A stretch of 64,000 nt of DNA, taken from NCBI GenBank assembly GCA_011389745.1, contig JAABTQ010000002.1, forward strand, positions 1 to 64,000, written 5' to 3'. This DNA comes from Desulfobacteraceae bacterium (GTDB lineage Bacteria; Desulfobacterota; Desulfobacteria; Desulfobacterales; SKZT01). The notes beneath the pieces are model-generated. The model was not told the origin of the DNA. It made no database searches and saw only the letters and a program-made list of their open reading frames with translations. This document shows, piece by piece, positions 49,371 to 57,371 of this stretch. Every line of letters begins with the position of its first letter. Positions within the stretch are counted from its first letter, which is position 1. The position numbers and the translations under genes were made by a program.

Positions 49371-50327
49371 ATGAATTCATCCCGAGTCGAAACCATGGAC
49401 GATTTTGTGTCTCTGAAATCGAAAAAGGAAAAAGGCTTCTTTGATAATTCCGGACCTGAGTCATCGAGGTCACGTCTTGCCCGGCGAAAGTTTTTTCAAA
49501 AGCTTTTGTTTATAATGTTTCGTATTGCCGCCGGTCTAAATGGCGTGGTGCTTTTGATTATAGTTTATTATCTGGTTTCCAACGGATGGAGAGCCATCAA
49601 CTGGACATTTTTAACCCAGGCTCCCATGGATTCCATGACCAAAGGAGGAATATTACCCTGCATCGTGGGGACCTTCCTTTTAGGTGTCGGCGCCTTGGTT
49701 GTGGCGTTTCCCATTGGTGTGGCATCGGCCATATATATCAATGAATATGCTCGTCCGGGAAAGGTTCTTAGAATTGTTCGACTGGGGATCAGCAATCTGG
49801 CCGGAGTTCCATCAGTAGTGTTCGGTCTTTTCGGATTGGCCTTTTTTGTGATCTATCTGGAAATGGGGGTGAGTCTTCTGGCCGGGGCACTGACCCTTGG
49901 AGCCATGAGTCTTCCGGTCATCATCGGTTCATCTGAAGAAGCCCTGAAGGCTGTACCAAACACTTATCGGGAAGCTTCTCTGGGCCTGGGCGCCACCAAA
50001 TGGCAGACCATCTGGCGGGTGGTTTTACCAAGCGCGCTTCCGGGTATTTTAACCGGCGGGATACTCGGTCTCAGTCGTGCTGCCGGAGAAACAGCACCGA
50101 TCATGTTTACTGCGGCCGTTTTTTTTACACCCCGGTTGCCCAAATCCGTTTTTGATGAAGTCATGGCGCTGCCTTACCACATATATGTTCTGGCCACCGC
50201 AGGAACTGAAATCGAGGCCACCAGGCATCTGCAGTATGGAACGGCACTGGTGTTAATTGTAATGGTGTTGGGACTCAATCTGGTGGCGATCATCTGGAGG
50301 TCACGGCTTCGCAGGAAAATGAAATAG
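49371..50327 (+). CDS. pstA: Phosphate ABC transporter permease PstA
   Basis: 318 aa. A ~50-residue charged cytoplasmic extension precedes six membrane segments. The EAA loop is EASLGLGATKWQTIWRVVLP, and AAGETAPIMFTAAVFFTPRLP is typical of PstA. AAGGAGTG precedes the start. Confidence 0.92.
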   Translation: MNSSRVETMDDFVSLKSKKEKGFFDNSGPESSRSRLARRKFFQKLLFIMFRIAAGLNGVVLLIIVYYLVSNGWRAINWTFLTQAPMDSMTKGGILPCIVGTFLLGVGALVVAFPIGVASAIYINEYARPGKVLRIVRLGISNLAGVPSVVFGLFGLAFFVIYLEMGVSLLAGALTLGAMSLPVIIGSSEEALKAVPNTYREASLGLGATKWQTIWRVVLPSALPGILTGGILGLSRAAGETAPIMFTAAVFFTPRLPKSVFDEVMALPYHIYVLATAGTEIEATRHLQYGTALVLIVMVLGLNLVAIIWRSRLRRKMK

Positions 50328-50339
50328 AGGAAATGTTAA

Positions 50340-51101
50340 ATGGAAAAAAAACTAAAAATGGCATCTAAAAACCTGAATTTTTATTATGGCGACTTTAAAG
50401 CGCTTCATGATGTCCATTTAGATTTTTATGAAAATGAGGTCACTGCCCTGATCGGACCTTCAGGTTGCGGAAAAAGCACTTTTCTGAGGTGCTTGAATCG
50501 CATGAATGACTTGATTCCCATCAGTCGTGTCGAGGGGGAAATATTGCTGGACGGTGCCAATATTTACGCGCCCTCGGTGGATGTGGTCAACCTGAGAAGC
50601 CGGATCGGTATGGTATTTCAAAAACCCAATCCATTTCCTAAAACCATTTTTGAAAACGTGGCTTATGGTCTTCGGGTAAACGGCAACAGAGACAGGGCAT
50701 ATCTGGCGCACCGGGTGGAAGAAAGCCTCAAGAGGGCGGCACTTTGGGAAGAAGTCAAAGATCGGCTCAATGATTCGGCCCTGGGCCTGTCCGGGGGACA
50801 GCAGCAAAGGCTATGTATTGCCCGCGCATTGGCTGTGGAACCTGAAGTTCTTCTCATGGATGAACCGGCTTCCGCCCTGGATCCCATTGCCACACAGAAA
50901 ATTGAAGAACTGATCCACCAGTTGAAAGAAAACTATACGATCATTATCGTGACTCATAACATGCAGCAGGCCGCCCGAGTTTCGGATATAACGGCATTTT
51001 TCTACATAGGAAAACTCATCGAAATTGGTGAAACAGATGCGCTGTTTACCAGACCTAGACTCAAACAGACCGAGGAATACATTACAGGCCGATTCGGTTG
51101 A
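50340..51101 (+). CDS. pstB: Phosphate ABC transporter ATPase PstB
   Basis: 253 aa. Walker [11 protein letters not shown]-loop [18 protein letters not shown], signature LSGGQQQR, Walker [14 protein letters not shown] and H-loop VTHNMQQA are all intact. It powers phosphate import by PstSCA. Confidence 0.97.
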   Translation: MEKKLKMASKNLNFYYGDFKALHDVHLDFYENEVTALIGPSGCGKSTFLRCLNRMNDLIPISRVEGEILLDGANIYAPSVDVVNLRSRIGMVFQKPNPFPKTIFENVAYGLRVNGNRDRAYLAHRVEESLKRAALWEEVKDRLNDSALGLSGGQQQRLCIARALAVEPEVLLMDEPASALDPIATQKIEELIHQLKENYTIIIVTHNMQQAARVSDITAFFYIGKLIEIGETDALFTRPRLKQTEEYITGRFG

Positions 51102-51119
51102 TCTTGAAAGGACAAATCC

Positions 51120-51776
51120 ATGACCAAACATTTTATCAGAGAACTGGAAAAAACAAAAAAAATGATCCTGTCCCTGGGGGCCATGGCTGAAGGACGGGTG
51201 CATCTGGCCATAAAAGCGATCCGGCAAAAGGATGCGTCAATAGCCCAGAAAATTATCACATCCGACTATGAACTGGATGAAATGGAAGTGGATATCGAAG
51301 AGGAGTGCCTCAAAATACTCGCACTCTACCAGCCGGTAGCCATAGACCTTCGATTTTTAATTGCCATGATAAAAATCAATAATGATCTGGAACGTATCGG
51401 TGACGAAGCTGTTAACATTGCCCAGAGGGTAGGAATTATCGCCAAATGGGATCAGCCGCAAACAACTTTTGATTACTCTCTCATGGCTGAAAAAACCGAA
51501 CAGATGCTCAAGATGAGCCTGGATGCCCTGGTGAACATGGATACCGATATTGCTTTTAAGGTCAGTATCTTTGATGACGAAGTGGATTCCATAAAGGATC
51601 AGGTTTATGATCACGTTAAAAACGCCATCGATTCACGTGTCGACAAGGGAGGCTACCTGATCAATCTTTTATTGATTTCAAGACATCTGGAGCGAATTGC
51701 CGATCATGCTACAAACATCGCCGAAGAAGTTATCTATATGATCGAGGGCGAAATTATTCGCCATGGAAATTACTAG
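51120..51776 (+). CDS. phoU: Phosphate signalling protein PhoU
   Basis: 218 aa, all helical, with two PhoU three-helix bundles carrying metal-binding acidic motifs (DLERIGDEAVNIAQ and HLERIADHATNIAEE). It relays Pst status to the PhoR/PhoB system. It is the last gene of the phosphate unit. Confidence 0.95.
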   Translation: MTKHFIRELEKTKKMILSLGAMAEGRVHLAIKAIRQKDASIAQKIITSDYELDEMEVDIEEECLKILALYQPVAIDLRFLIAMIKINNDLERIGDEAVNIAQRVGIIAKWDQPQTTFDYSLMAEKTEQMLKMSLDALVNMDTDIAFKVSIFDDEVDSIKDQVYDHVKNAIDSRVDKGGYLINLLLISRHLERIADHATNIAEEVIYMIEGEIIRHGNY

Positions 51777-51914
51777 CCAAAGGTTCTTTCAAACACAGGG
51801 TTCAAGATTCGGGAGTAACCCTTGGGATGTAAAAAGAATAAAGATTTCCCGACAAGTTATTCAAGAAATTCCTGGGAGTTTAAACGAAGAATTAATTTAA
51901 ACACGAATTTTTTA

Positions 51915-51958
51915 TTGACATGAAGAACTCATTTTAATATATTTCTATTTAACGATAT
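51915..51958 (+). promoter_or_regulatory. arsR promoter with overlapping candidate operator
   Basis: TTGACA (51915-51920), a 17-base spacer and TATATT (51938-51943) form a strong promoter. TAACGATAT (51950-51958) sits at the expected start point, and its exact inverse ATATCGTTA recurs at 52329-52337 just after arsR. The pair may be ArsR operators. Confidence 0.65.
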
Positions 51959-51967
51959 GGAGATATT

Positions 51968-52312
51968 ATGCGAGAATTTATAAAAGTAATGAAGGCACTT
52001 TCCGATCCGAACCGGGTAAAGATGATCAAACTGCTTCAGCGTAAAGTATTATGCGTGTGCGAAATAAAGGAAGCTTTGGGCCTTGCCCAGTCCACCGTCA
52101 GCAAACACCTTAAAATTTTGGAGGAAGCTGGATTGGTCAATTTTACCAAGGATGGGCTGTGGGTTAATTACCATTTGGCTGATGGGGGTGAAAGTCCTTA
52201 TGTGGCCAACCTGCTGGGAAACCTTCGCCACTGGTTGGAAAGTGATGACGATGTGGTGAAACTGGTAGAACGTCTTCCGGAAATCCGGCGGGAAAACGTT
52301 TGTCGTAATTGA
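51968..52312 (+). CDS. ArsR-family transcriptional regulator
   Basis: 114 aa winged helix. FIKVMKALSDPNRVKMIKLL and the recognition helix in LGLAQSTVSKHLKILEEAGLV are typical. VLCVCEIKEAL has the CVC pair (CxC) at the position used for arsenite or metal sensing in ArsR repressors. It likely represses its own promoter and the following genes until metalloid binds. Confidence 0.88.
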   Translation: MREFIKVMKALSDPNRVKMIKLLQRKVLCVCEIKEALGLAQSTVSKHLKILEEAGLVNFTKDGLWVNYHLADGGESPYVANLLGNLRHWLESDDDVVKLVERLPEIRRENVCRN

Positions 52313-52650
52313 ATTTTTTGCTTTTTTTATATCGTTATATGGCCAAGTTTATATAAATGTCGGATGACCAGATCGGAAAAATACTTCTGGAAAGAAGTTC
52401 CTCCTAAAGCAAAAATGAAGGTCTGGATTCAACAGGCTGCCGAGCAAAAATAATCAATGGGATGGTTTTTGGACATCCTCATACTATCAAGAAAAATATC
52501 ACTCTGATGAAATAATTCATCAGAGTGGCGATAAGAGGTGAAAATCGGAAACCGTTTAACTTATTAAATAAATTTGATTTTAATTATGCCGCATCAGGTC
52601 CGGAATGACGGAATACCTTTAATTGATACGAGGCGATAAAGGAGGCAAAA
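52313..52650 (+). other. Gap after arsR: short reading frame, perfect hairpin, repeat scrap
   Basis: Contents: an inverted operator-like ATATCGTTA (52329); a 29-codon frame from ATG 52364 to TAA 52451 without ribosome site, perhaps the tail of a lost gene; a perfect 12-bp stem with 4-base loop (CACTCTGATGAA, 52500-52527) without T run; and a fragment (52584-52612) of the GTCATGCCGGA repeat family. No intact gene is seen. Confidence 0.5.
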
Positions 52651-53014
52651 ATGGCAAAGGAAGAATGCTGTGCAGGCGGGGAAAACATTATGATTCTGGC
52701 GTGTTCCGGTGGTTCCAATGTGGGACAATTATCCAATCAGGCTGCGGTGGAACTGACTCAGGAAGGTTCACAAAACCGGACAATTGCCCGCCGATACCTG
52801 TCAGTCGGCAAAAGATGTATCTGTAATGGTGGCCATTGATGGTTGCCAGGTGGGTTGTGCCAAGGCCATTTTGAAACAGGCTGAAGTACCCTTAAAACAT
52901 TACATTATCTTTACTGATGAAGGTATCGAAAAAAACAAGAATTTCAACCTGGAGCGAAGCGAAATTGATAAGGTCAAGGAAGCAGTCAAACGGGTGGTAG
53001 GCGAAGCAAAATGA
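52651..53014 (+). pseudogene. DGC-domain (putative zinc-binding) protein gene with internal deletion/frameshift
   Basis: The first part reads KEECCAGGENIMILACSGGS and NQAAVELTQEG, then loses the family pattern. From about 52812 another frame gives SAKDVSVMVAIDGCQVGCAK and runs to TGA 53012, the DGC motif and C-terminus of Pfam PF08859. About 28 bases seem missing between. Intact homologues are ~130 aa with conserved Cys for metal binding. A GGAGG site precedes the ATG. Confidence 0.7.
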
Positions 53015-53084
53015 TGCGAAAGCCCCACTTTCGCACTCCATTAGCACAAAATCCAATATCACCATAAAAAAAGGAGGTGCTTTC

Positions 53085-53609
53085 ATGTTGCTTGAAAGCT
53101 ATCGTCTGGAAATTTTTAATTCAGCCTGTCAACCCGGTGCCATGAATGTTCATTGTTTTGCCCATCTGGATCAGGATGTGAGTGGGGCATTACCTTATCT
53201 GAATAGTGTTTTGGGCGGCTTTGAATATATAAAAGAGCCGCCTTCGGTAACTTTTAAGGTTCATGGAAAACTGATCACCGTGCATGGCCGTAAAATCGCC
53301 ATCAATGCCCTGAAAGACGAAGATCAGGCACGAAAAATCGTGGAATGGCTTAAAAGAGAGATCAACAACGCATGGGAGAACCGGGAAAAGATTGTTCCCA
53401 GTTTCAAAGCGGCTCCAAGGCCGCAGATGATTGAAATTCTCAAACTGCTTCCCAAAATCAACTGCCGTGAATGCGGCGAGGCCACATGCATGGTCTTTGC
53501 CGCAATGATGGCCGATGGTGTTAAAGGTGTTGAAGATTGCCCGCCTTTGGATACGGAGCACCGACAAAAACTGGGAGAGTATTTGAGCCGATTTAATCTG
53601 ATGGAGTGA
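53085..53609 (+). CDS. 4Fe-4S-domain protein (CODH/ACS-gamma-like cysteine motif)
   Basis: 174 aa. The C-terminal part has INCRECGEATCMVFAAMMADG followed by EDCPPL, the CxxCG-x4-C...C pattern of Pfam PF04060, found in corrinoid iron-sulfur and electron-transfer proteins. The first ~110 residues (SGALPYLNSVLGGFEY) are an uncharacterised domain. AAGGAGG supports the start. Neighbouring arsR and the broken DGC gene suggest a metalloid- or metal-related cluster. Confidence 0.8.
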   Translation: MLLESYRLEIFNSACQPGAMNVHCFAHLDQDVSGALPYLNSVLGGFEYIKEPPSVTFKVHGKLITVHGRKIAINALKDEDQARKIVEWLKREINNAWENREKIVPSFKAAPRPQMIEILKLLPKINCRECGEATCMVFAAMMADGVKGVEDCPPLDTEHRQKLGEYLSRFNLME

Positions 53610-53717
53610 TATTTCAATCTTTTCAAAAGGATTGATTTGCAATATATTTGTCCATGGGTGTCAACTGAAGGGTCTTTAGAATATGGGGTTTCAGGGTTTG
53701 GAAGTCATCTTCCGATT

Positions 53718-53820
53718 GTCATTCTGAGGGAGCGACTCGCACCAGTTTGACGGTTGAAAAGAAAATGTTTATAGACAGGTAGATTGCAACCACGGCGACC
53801 GAAGAATCTCCGGTCTCAAG
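53718..53820. repeat. ~103-bp dispersed repeat (GTCATTCTGAGG family), copy 1
   Basis: GTCATTCTGAGGGAGCGACT at the left and CCGAAGAATCTCCGGTCTC at the right bracket a conserved core (TTGAAAAGAAAATG, GTAGATTGCAACCACGGCG). Copy 2 at 56602-56705 matches most positions. No gene is seen in 53610-53940 otherwise. Confidence 0.8.
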
Positions 53821-53940
53821 CAGATAATGATCATCATATTGACCTGGAGTGGTAAAATAAATGGACCGTGTCAGTGAATACGAAAGATTTTTCGTCAGCT
53901 AATATCAAGTATAAATTTACCGCGAAAATCAAGGGAAATA

Positions 53941-54435
53941 ATGTTGAACAAACCCAGGATTACTGAAATATTGTTGGCTACGGATTTGTCGGAAAACGCC
54001 AATCAGGCTTTGGAATATGCCGCAAGCCTTGCCGAAGCCTATAGTGCTCGCGTCACGGTGCTGCATGTGGTCGAAAAAGTGCCGCCCAATGCCGAGATGC
54101 TCATGACCGCAACTCTGGGATACGAAAATATCGATGAATACAGGCAAAAAAGCGAAGTGGAGCTTATTGGTCGGATCAAGGGACATCTTGAGCAATTTTG
54201 TGCCGATATAACAGATCAGATGGTGGCAGAGTGTCGTTTACTCTTTAAAAATATCCTTGTGGAACCAGGCAATGCAGCCGAGCGTATAATTTATTACACC
54301 GAAACAGGTGATTATGATGCATTGGTGATGGGAAGCCGTGGTCTGAGCCTTCTTCAGGAGGCATTTATGGGCGGCACATCACGAAAGGTATTAAAGGGGT
54401 GTAGGATACCAATGTTTATTATCCCTTCTAAGTAA
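53941..54435 (+). CDS. Universal stress protein (UspA family)
   Basis: 164 aa alpha/beta Usp fold. EILLATDLSENANQALEYA starts the domain, and the ATP-binding motif GSRGLSLLQEAFMGGTSRKVL is intact (G-x2-G-x9-GS/T type). Probably a nucleotide-binding stress or metabolic regulator. The repeat element at 54430 overlaps its stop codon. Confidence 0.9.
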   Translation: MLNKPRITEILLATDLSENANQALEYAASLAEAYSARVTVLHVVEKVPPNAEMLMTATLGYENIDEYRQKSEVELIGRIKGHLEQFCADITDQMVAECRLLFKNILVEPGNAAERIIYYTETGDYDALVMGSRGLSLLQEAFMGGTSRKVLKGCRIPMFIIPSK

Positions 54436-54517
54436 CTCCTCACAAGTCCCTCTTTTTTAAAGGGGGGAGCAGTTACTTGTCGTTTTGGGCACGGCGTATC
54501 CGGGTGGTGCGCTTAAC
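54430..54517. repeat. Dispersed element with AAGTAACT ends, copy 2
   Basis: AAGTAACTCCTCACAAGTCC and GCAGTTACTT (ending 54478) are shared with copy 1 at 25300, but the interior is shorter. The tail TTTTGGGCACGGCG also matches. A trace of the tail may recur near 55198. It supplies the stop codon region of the Usp gene. Confidence 0.7.
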
Positions 54518-54623
54518 AAATCAAACTCATTATATAATTTGTGAATCGTCTTGAAGCCAAAACATTACAGGGGCTAAAATCGCACCTGGATAATTCTTGA
54601 AAAAAATAAATATGGAATTTTAA

Positions 54624-55133
54624 ATGAAATCTAATGAGAATTCGTTACATCCGCTTCGACTCCTTGTGGCCGTGGACTTTTCCGATTGCTGCAGTCAAGC
54701 CTTAAAGACGGTGGTAGGTCTATTTGAGCCCCGGCAAATGGAATTGGTTCTGCTGCATGTCATTGATGAGCGTTTGATCAACGAATGCATCAAATATTGC
54801 GCCGGCGATGAAGCTGATGTTAAAAAACGTTTGTTCGGCGATGTCAGGGAAAAACTTGATTCCATGGCCGAACAAGAGCAATTGACGGCTTTTGCGCTGC
54901 AAAAGATTGTTTGTCAGGGGGTTCCTTACAGGGAAATAAATCGCTACGCAGAAAAATTCGATGTTGACTTTGTTGTCATTGGTAGTTGTGGTATGGCAGG
55001 CGACCCAGAAGCCATTTTTTTCGGTGGAACCACCGAGCGGGTCATGCGATTTATCACCAGACCTGTATTTTGTATCCCACCCAATGGTGAAAAGAAAAAG
55101 GAAAAAAGGATGCCTTTTCCATGTAATTCTTAA
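54624..55133 (+). CDS. Universal stress protein, second copy
   Basis: 169 aa. LLVAVDFSDCCSQALKTVVG and VVIGSCGMAGDPEAIFFGGTTERVM give the Usp fold and nucleotide loop. It is divergent from the neighbour at 53941, so it is not a recent duplicate. Its C-terminal tail is basic (GEKKKEKRMPF). Confidence 0.88.
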   Translation: MKSNENSLHPLRLLVAVDFSDCCSQALKTVVGLFEPRQMELVLLHVIDERLINECIKYCAGDEADVKKRLFGDVREKLDSMAEQEQLTAFALQKIVCQGVPYREINRYAEKFDVDFVVIGSCGMAGDPEAIFFGGTTERVMRFITRPVFCIPPNGEKKKEKRMPFPCNS

Positions 55134-55312
55134 ATAGCGCTCAATCCGAACGGCAGCGCACCGTACACTTCGAAACCAAGTTCCCAAATTCTTTAATTGT
55201 CGTTTTGGCACGACGTGATTGAATGGAATGTGGGTGCAAGAACGTGACGACCAATTCAGAGAAATGGTGGGCTATAAAACCAACCCCAAACACTTTGAAA
55301 AGGAGAACACAA

Positions 55313-56506
55313 ATGACTGTGCAACCCAAAGAGCAAAAGTGGCAAATAGCAAGAAAAGCGCTGCCATCAAAACACGAGGAGTTAAAACCGGAAAGCCAAA
55401 AAAATCTGATCATAAAATTGCTGGCAGCGGCGGACATTACCGTAGATGGCCCCAAATCCAGGGATATCCTGGTTTATGACGACCGGTTCTATGAAAGAAT
55501 GATGAAAGACCGCAATCTTGGCCTTGGTGAGTCGTACATGGAAGGCTGGTGGGATTGCGAACGCGTGGATGAGATGATTTTCCATCTTTTGCGCTCCGGA
55601 ATAGAGGCGAAAATCACAGAAAACCTGCGATATTTAATTCGTTTTCTTCCGGCAATCCTCTTTAACCTGCAATCCAGATTACGCACCCCACTGATTGCCA
55701 CGCATCATTATGACCTTGACAATGATTTGTTTCTCTCCTTTCTGGACCATTATAACCAGTATAGCTGCGGCTATTTCGAAGCAACCGATGATTTGAACGA
55801 AGCACAGCAAAAAAAACTTGAGCTGATTTGCGCAAAGCTTAATCTTGGCCCGGCCGACCATGTACTCGATATTGGGTGCGGATGGGGCGGATTTGCCAGA
55901 TATGCCGCTGAAAAAATCGGTTGCACCATTACCGCTGTTAATATTTCTAAAGAGCAAATTCATTTTGCCCGAAATTTTTGCGAAGGGCTGCCCGTTCATT
56001 TTGAGGAATGCGATTATCGCGCTCTTAAAGGCCGGTTCGACAAAATCGTATCCGTAGGCATGTTCGAACATGTCGGCTTTAAAAATTATCGTACTTTCAT
56101 GAAAGTCGCCCATGGTTGTCTCAAAGATGATGGTATTTTTCTGCTTCACACTATCGGCGGCAATATATCCCGGATCGGGTGCGATCCATGGATGACGAAA
56201 TATATTTTCCCCAACGGCATGTTGCCGAGCACCGCTCAAATAGGTAAAGCCGCAGAGGGGCTTTTCGTGATTGAAGACTGGCATAATCTGGGGCCTCATT
56301 ACGACAAGACCCTGATGGCCTGGAACCGGAATTTTCAACAGGCCTGGCCGGAATTGAAAAAACGCTACGATGCAAAATTCAAGCGCATGTGGGAATATTA
56401 TTTACTATCGTGTGCCGGAGCTTTTCGGGCCAGGGAAAATCAGATCTGGCAGATTGTCATGACCAAATCCGGTGTCGGAAGGCCCCAACCTCGCTGCCGA
56501 TTTTAA
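55313..56506 (+). CDS. cfa: Cyclopropane-fatty-acyl-phospholipid synthase
   Basis: 397 aa from ATG 55313 (MTVQPKEQKW), preceded by AAAGGAG; upstream in-frame ATGs lack this. VYDDRFYERMMKDRNLGLGE and YMEGWWDCERVDE begin the family core. SAM motif I is VLDIGCGWGGFARYAAE, followed by SKEQIHFAR and VGMFEHVGFKNYR. It adds a methylene bridge to unsaturated membrane lipids, usually under stress, consistent with the Usp neighbours. Confidence 0.93.
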   Translation: MTVQPKEQKWQIARKALPSKHEELKPESQKNLIIKLLAAADITVDGPKSRDILVYDDRFYERMMKDRNLGLGESYMEGWWDCERVDEMIFHLLRSGIEAKITENLRYLIRFLPAILFNLQSRLRTPLIATHHYDLDNDLFLSFLDHYNQYSCGYFEATDDLNEAQQKKLELICAKLNLGPADHVLDIGCGWGGFARYAAEKIGCTITAVNISKEQIHFARNFCEGLPVHFEECDYRALKGRFDKIVSVGMFEHVGFKNYRTFMKVAHGCLKDDGIFLLHTIGGNISRIGCDPWMTKYIFPNGMLPSTAQIGKAAEGLFVIEDWHNLGPHYDKTLMAWNRNFQQAWPELKKRYDAKFKRMWEYYLLSCAGAFRARENQIWQIVMTKSGVGRPQPRCRF

Positions 56507-56601
56507 AGGCTCTTTAATGTAATCTCCGACCTCAGCCCATATGCGTCAACAGAAGAATCTTTCGAATAAGGGCTTTAAGATTTGCCGGTAACTCTTTGCC
56601 C

Positions 56602-56705
56602 GTCTTTCTGAGTGAGCGACTCGCACTGGGTTGAAGGTTAAAAAGAAAATATTTTCCACCATGTAGATTGAAACCACGGCGACCAAAGAATCTCCGGTGT
56701 CAAGC
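56602..56705. repeat. ~103-bp dispersed repeat, copy 2
   Basis: GTCTTTCTGAGTGAGCGACT...ACCAAAGAATCTCCGGTGTC matches copy 1 at 53718 over its length with scattered changes. The wider gap 56507-56954 also has a GAAGAATCTTTCG end-like scrap near 56550 and is otherwise AT-rich without genes. Confidence 0.8.
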
Positions 56706-56954
56706 CGGCACTGAAAATTAGTTCTGACGTAAAGGGGAAAAAATATTCCTTTAACATTGTTACCTAAAACATTTTTTACGGTTAAATGGGTGACAACTGA
56801 TATATCTGCTCTATTTTAGTACAGTAGTAATTTTTTTTTATTAAATTGGATTTGCATGAGCCATCCTTAAGTAAAAAAAAATTAAAAAGCACAGCTTTAC
56901 CATGGCGTTGGCTGAAATACCATCAGGAATAATTTAAAAGGAAAGGAAGATCGC

Positions 56955-57311
56955 ATGAGTGAATTGAACGCTTGTCGGCAATGGCTGAATGATATCAACT
57001 GGGACATGATCCACGAAGATGCCGTGACCATGTTTCTTGAATGGGGTAACAACAACTGGCATGATGCTATGCGACTACCGGTCAGAGGAACGGATGATTT
57101 TTCCATTTATTTCGTGATTGATACCTGGGAAGAACCCAAGGTTGTGCTGATGAAGATGACCAAATACGGTTCAACAACACTGTGCGAAAAACGCATTCCT
57201 GAAGATATGGCAAAGCGCTATATAGAATCCATTGGCGGAATCAAAGGGATCCATGAACTGAGCCCGGAAATAAAACAGTGGATAGAAAAAGAATTGGAAA
57301 AAAATGAATGA
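56955..57311 (+). CDS. DVU0772-family protein
   Basis: 118 aa. The pattern INWDMIHEDAVTMFLEWGNN, FVIDTWEEPKVVLM and YIESIGGIKGIHELSPEIKQ agrees with DVU0772-like proteins found in sulfate reducers. The function is unknown and no cofactor motif is seen. AAAGGAAAG precedes the ATG. Confidence 0.75.
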   Translation: MSELNACRQWLNDINWDMIHEDAVTMFLEWGNNNWHDAMRLPVRGTDDFSIYFVIDTWEEPKVVLMKMTKYGSTTLCEKRIPEDMAKRYIESIGGIKGIHELSPEIKQWIEKELEKNE

Positions 57312-57371
57312 AACTGTTTTTACGTTCGGATCTGATTCAAGCATGTATTTTGTTTTCTTTAGGTGAAAAAG

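Noticed and set aside
51777-51900. AGGGTT/AACCCTT stem after phoU as terminator
   Set aside because: No T run follows the weak 6-bp stem.
55679-56338. 219-codon minus-strand frame inside cfa
   Set aside because: Antisense shadow of cfa, whose SAM motifs are intact on the plus strand.
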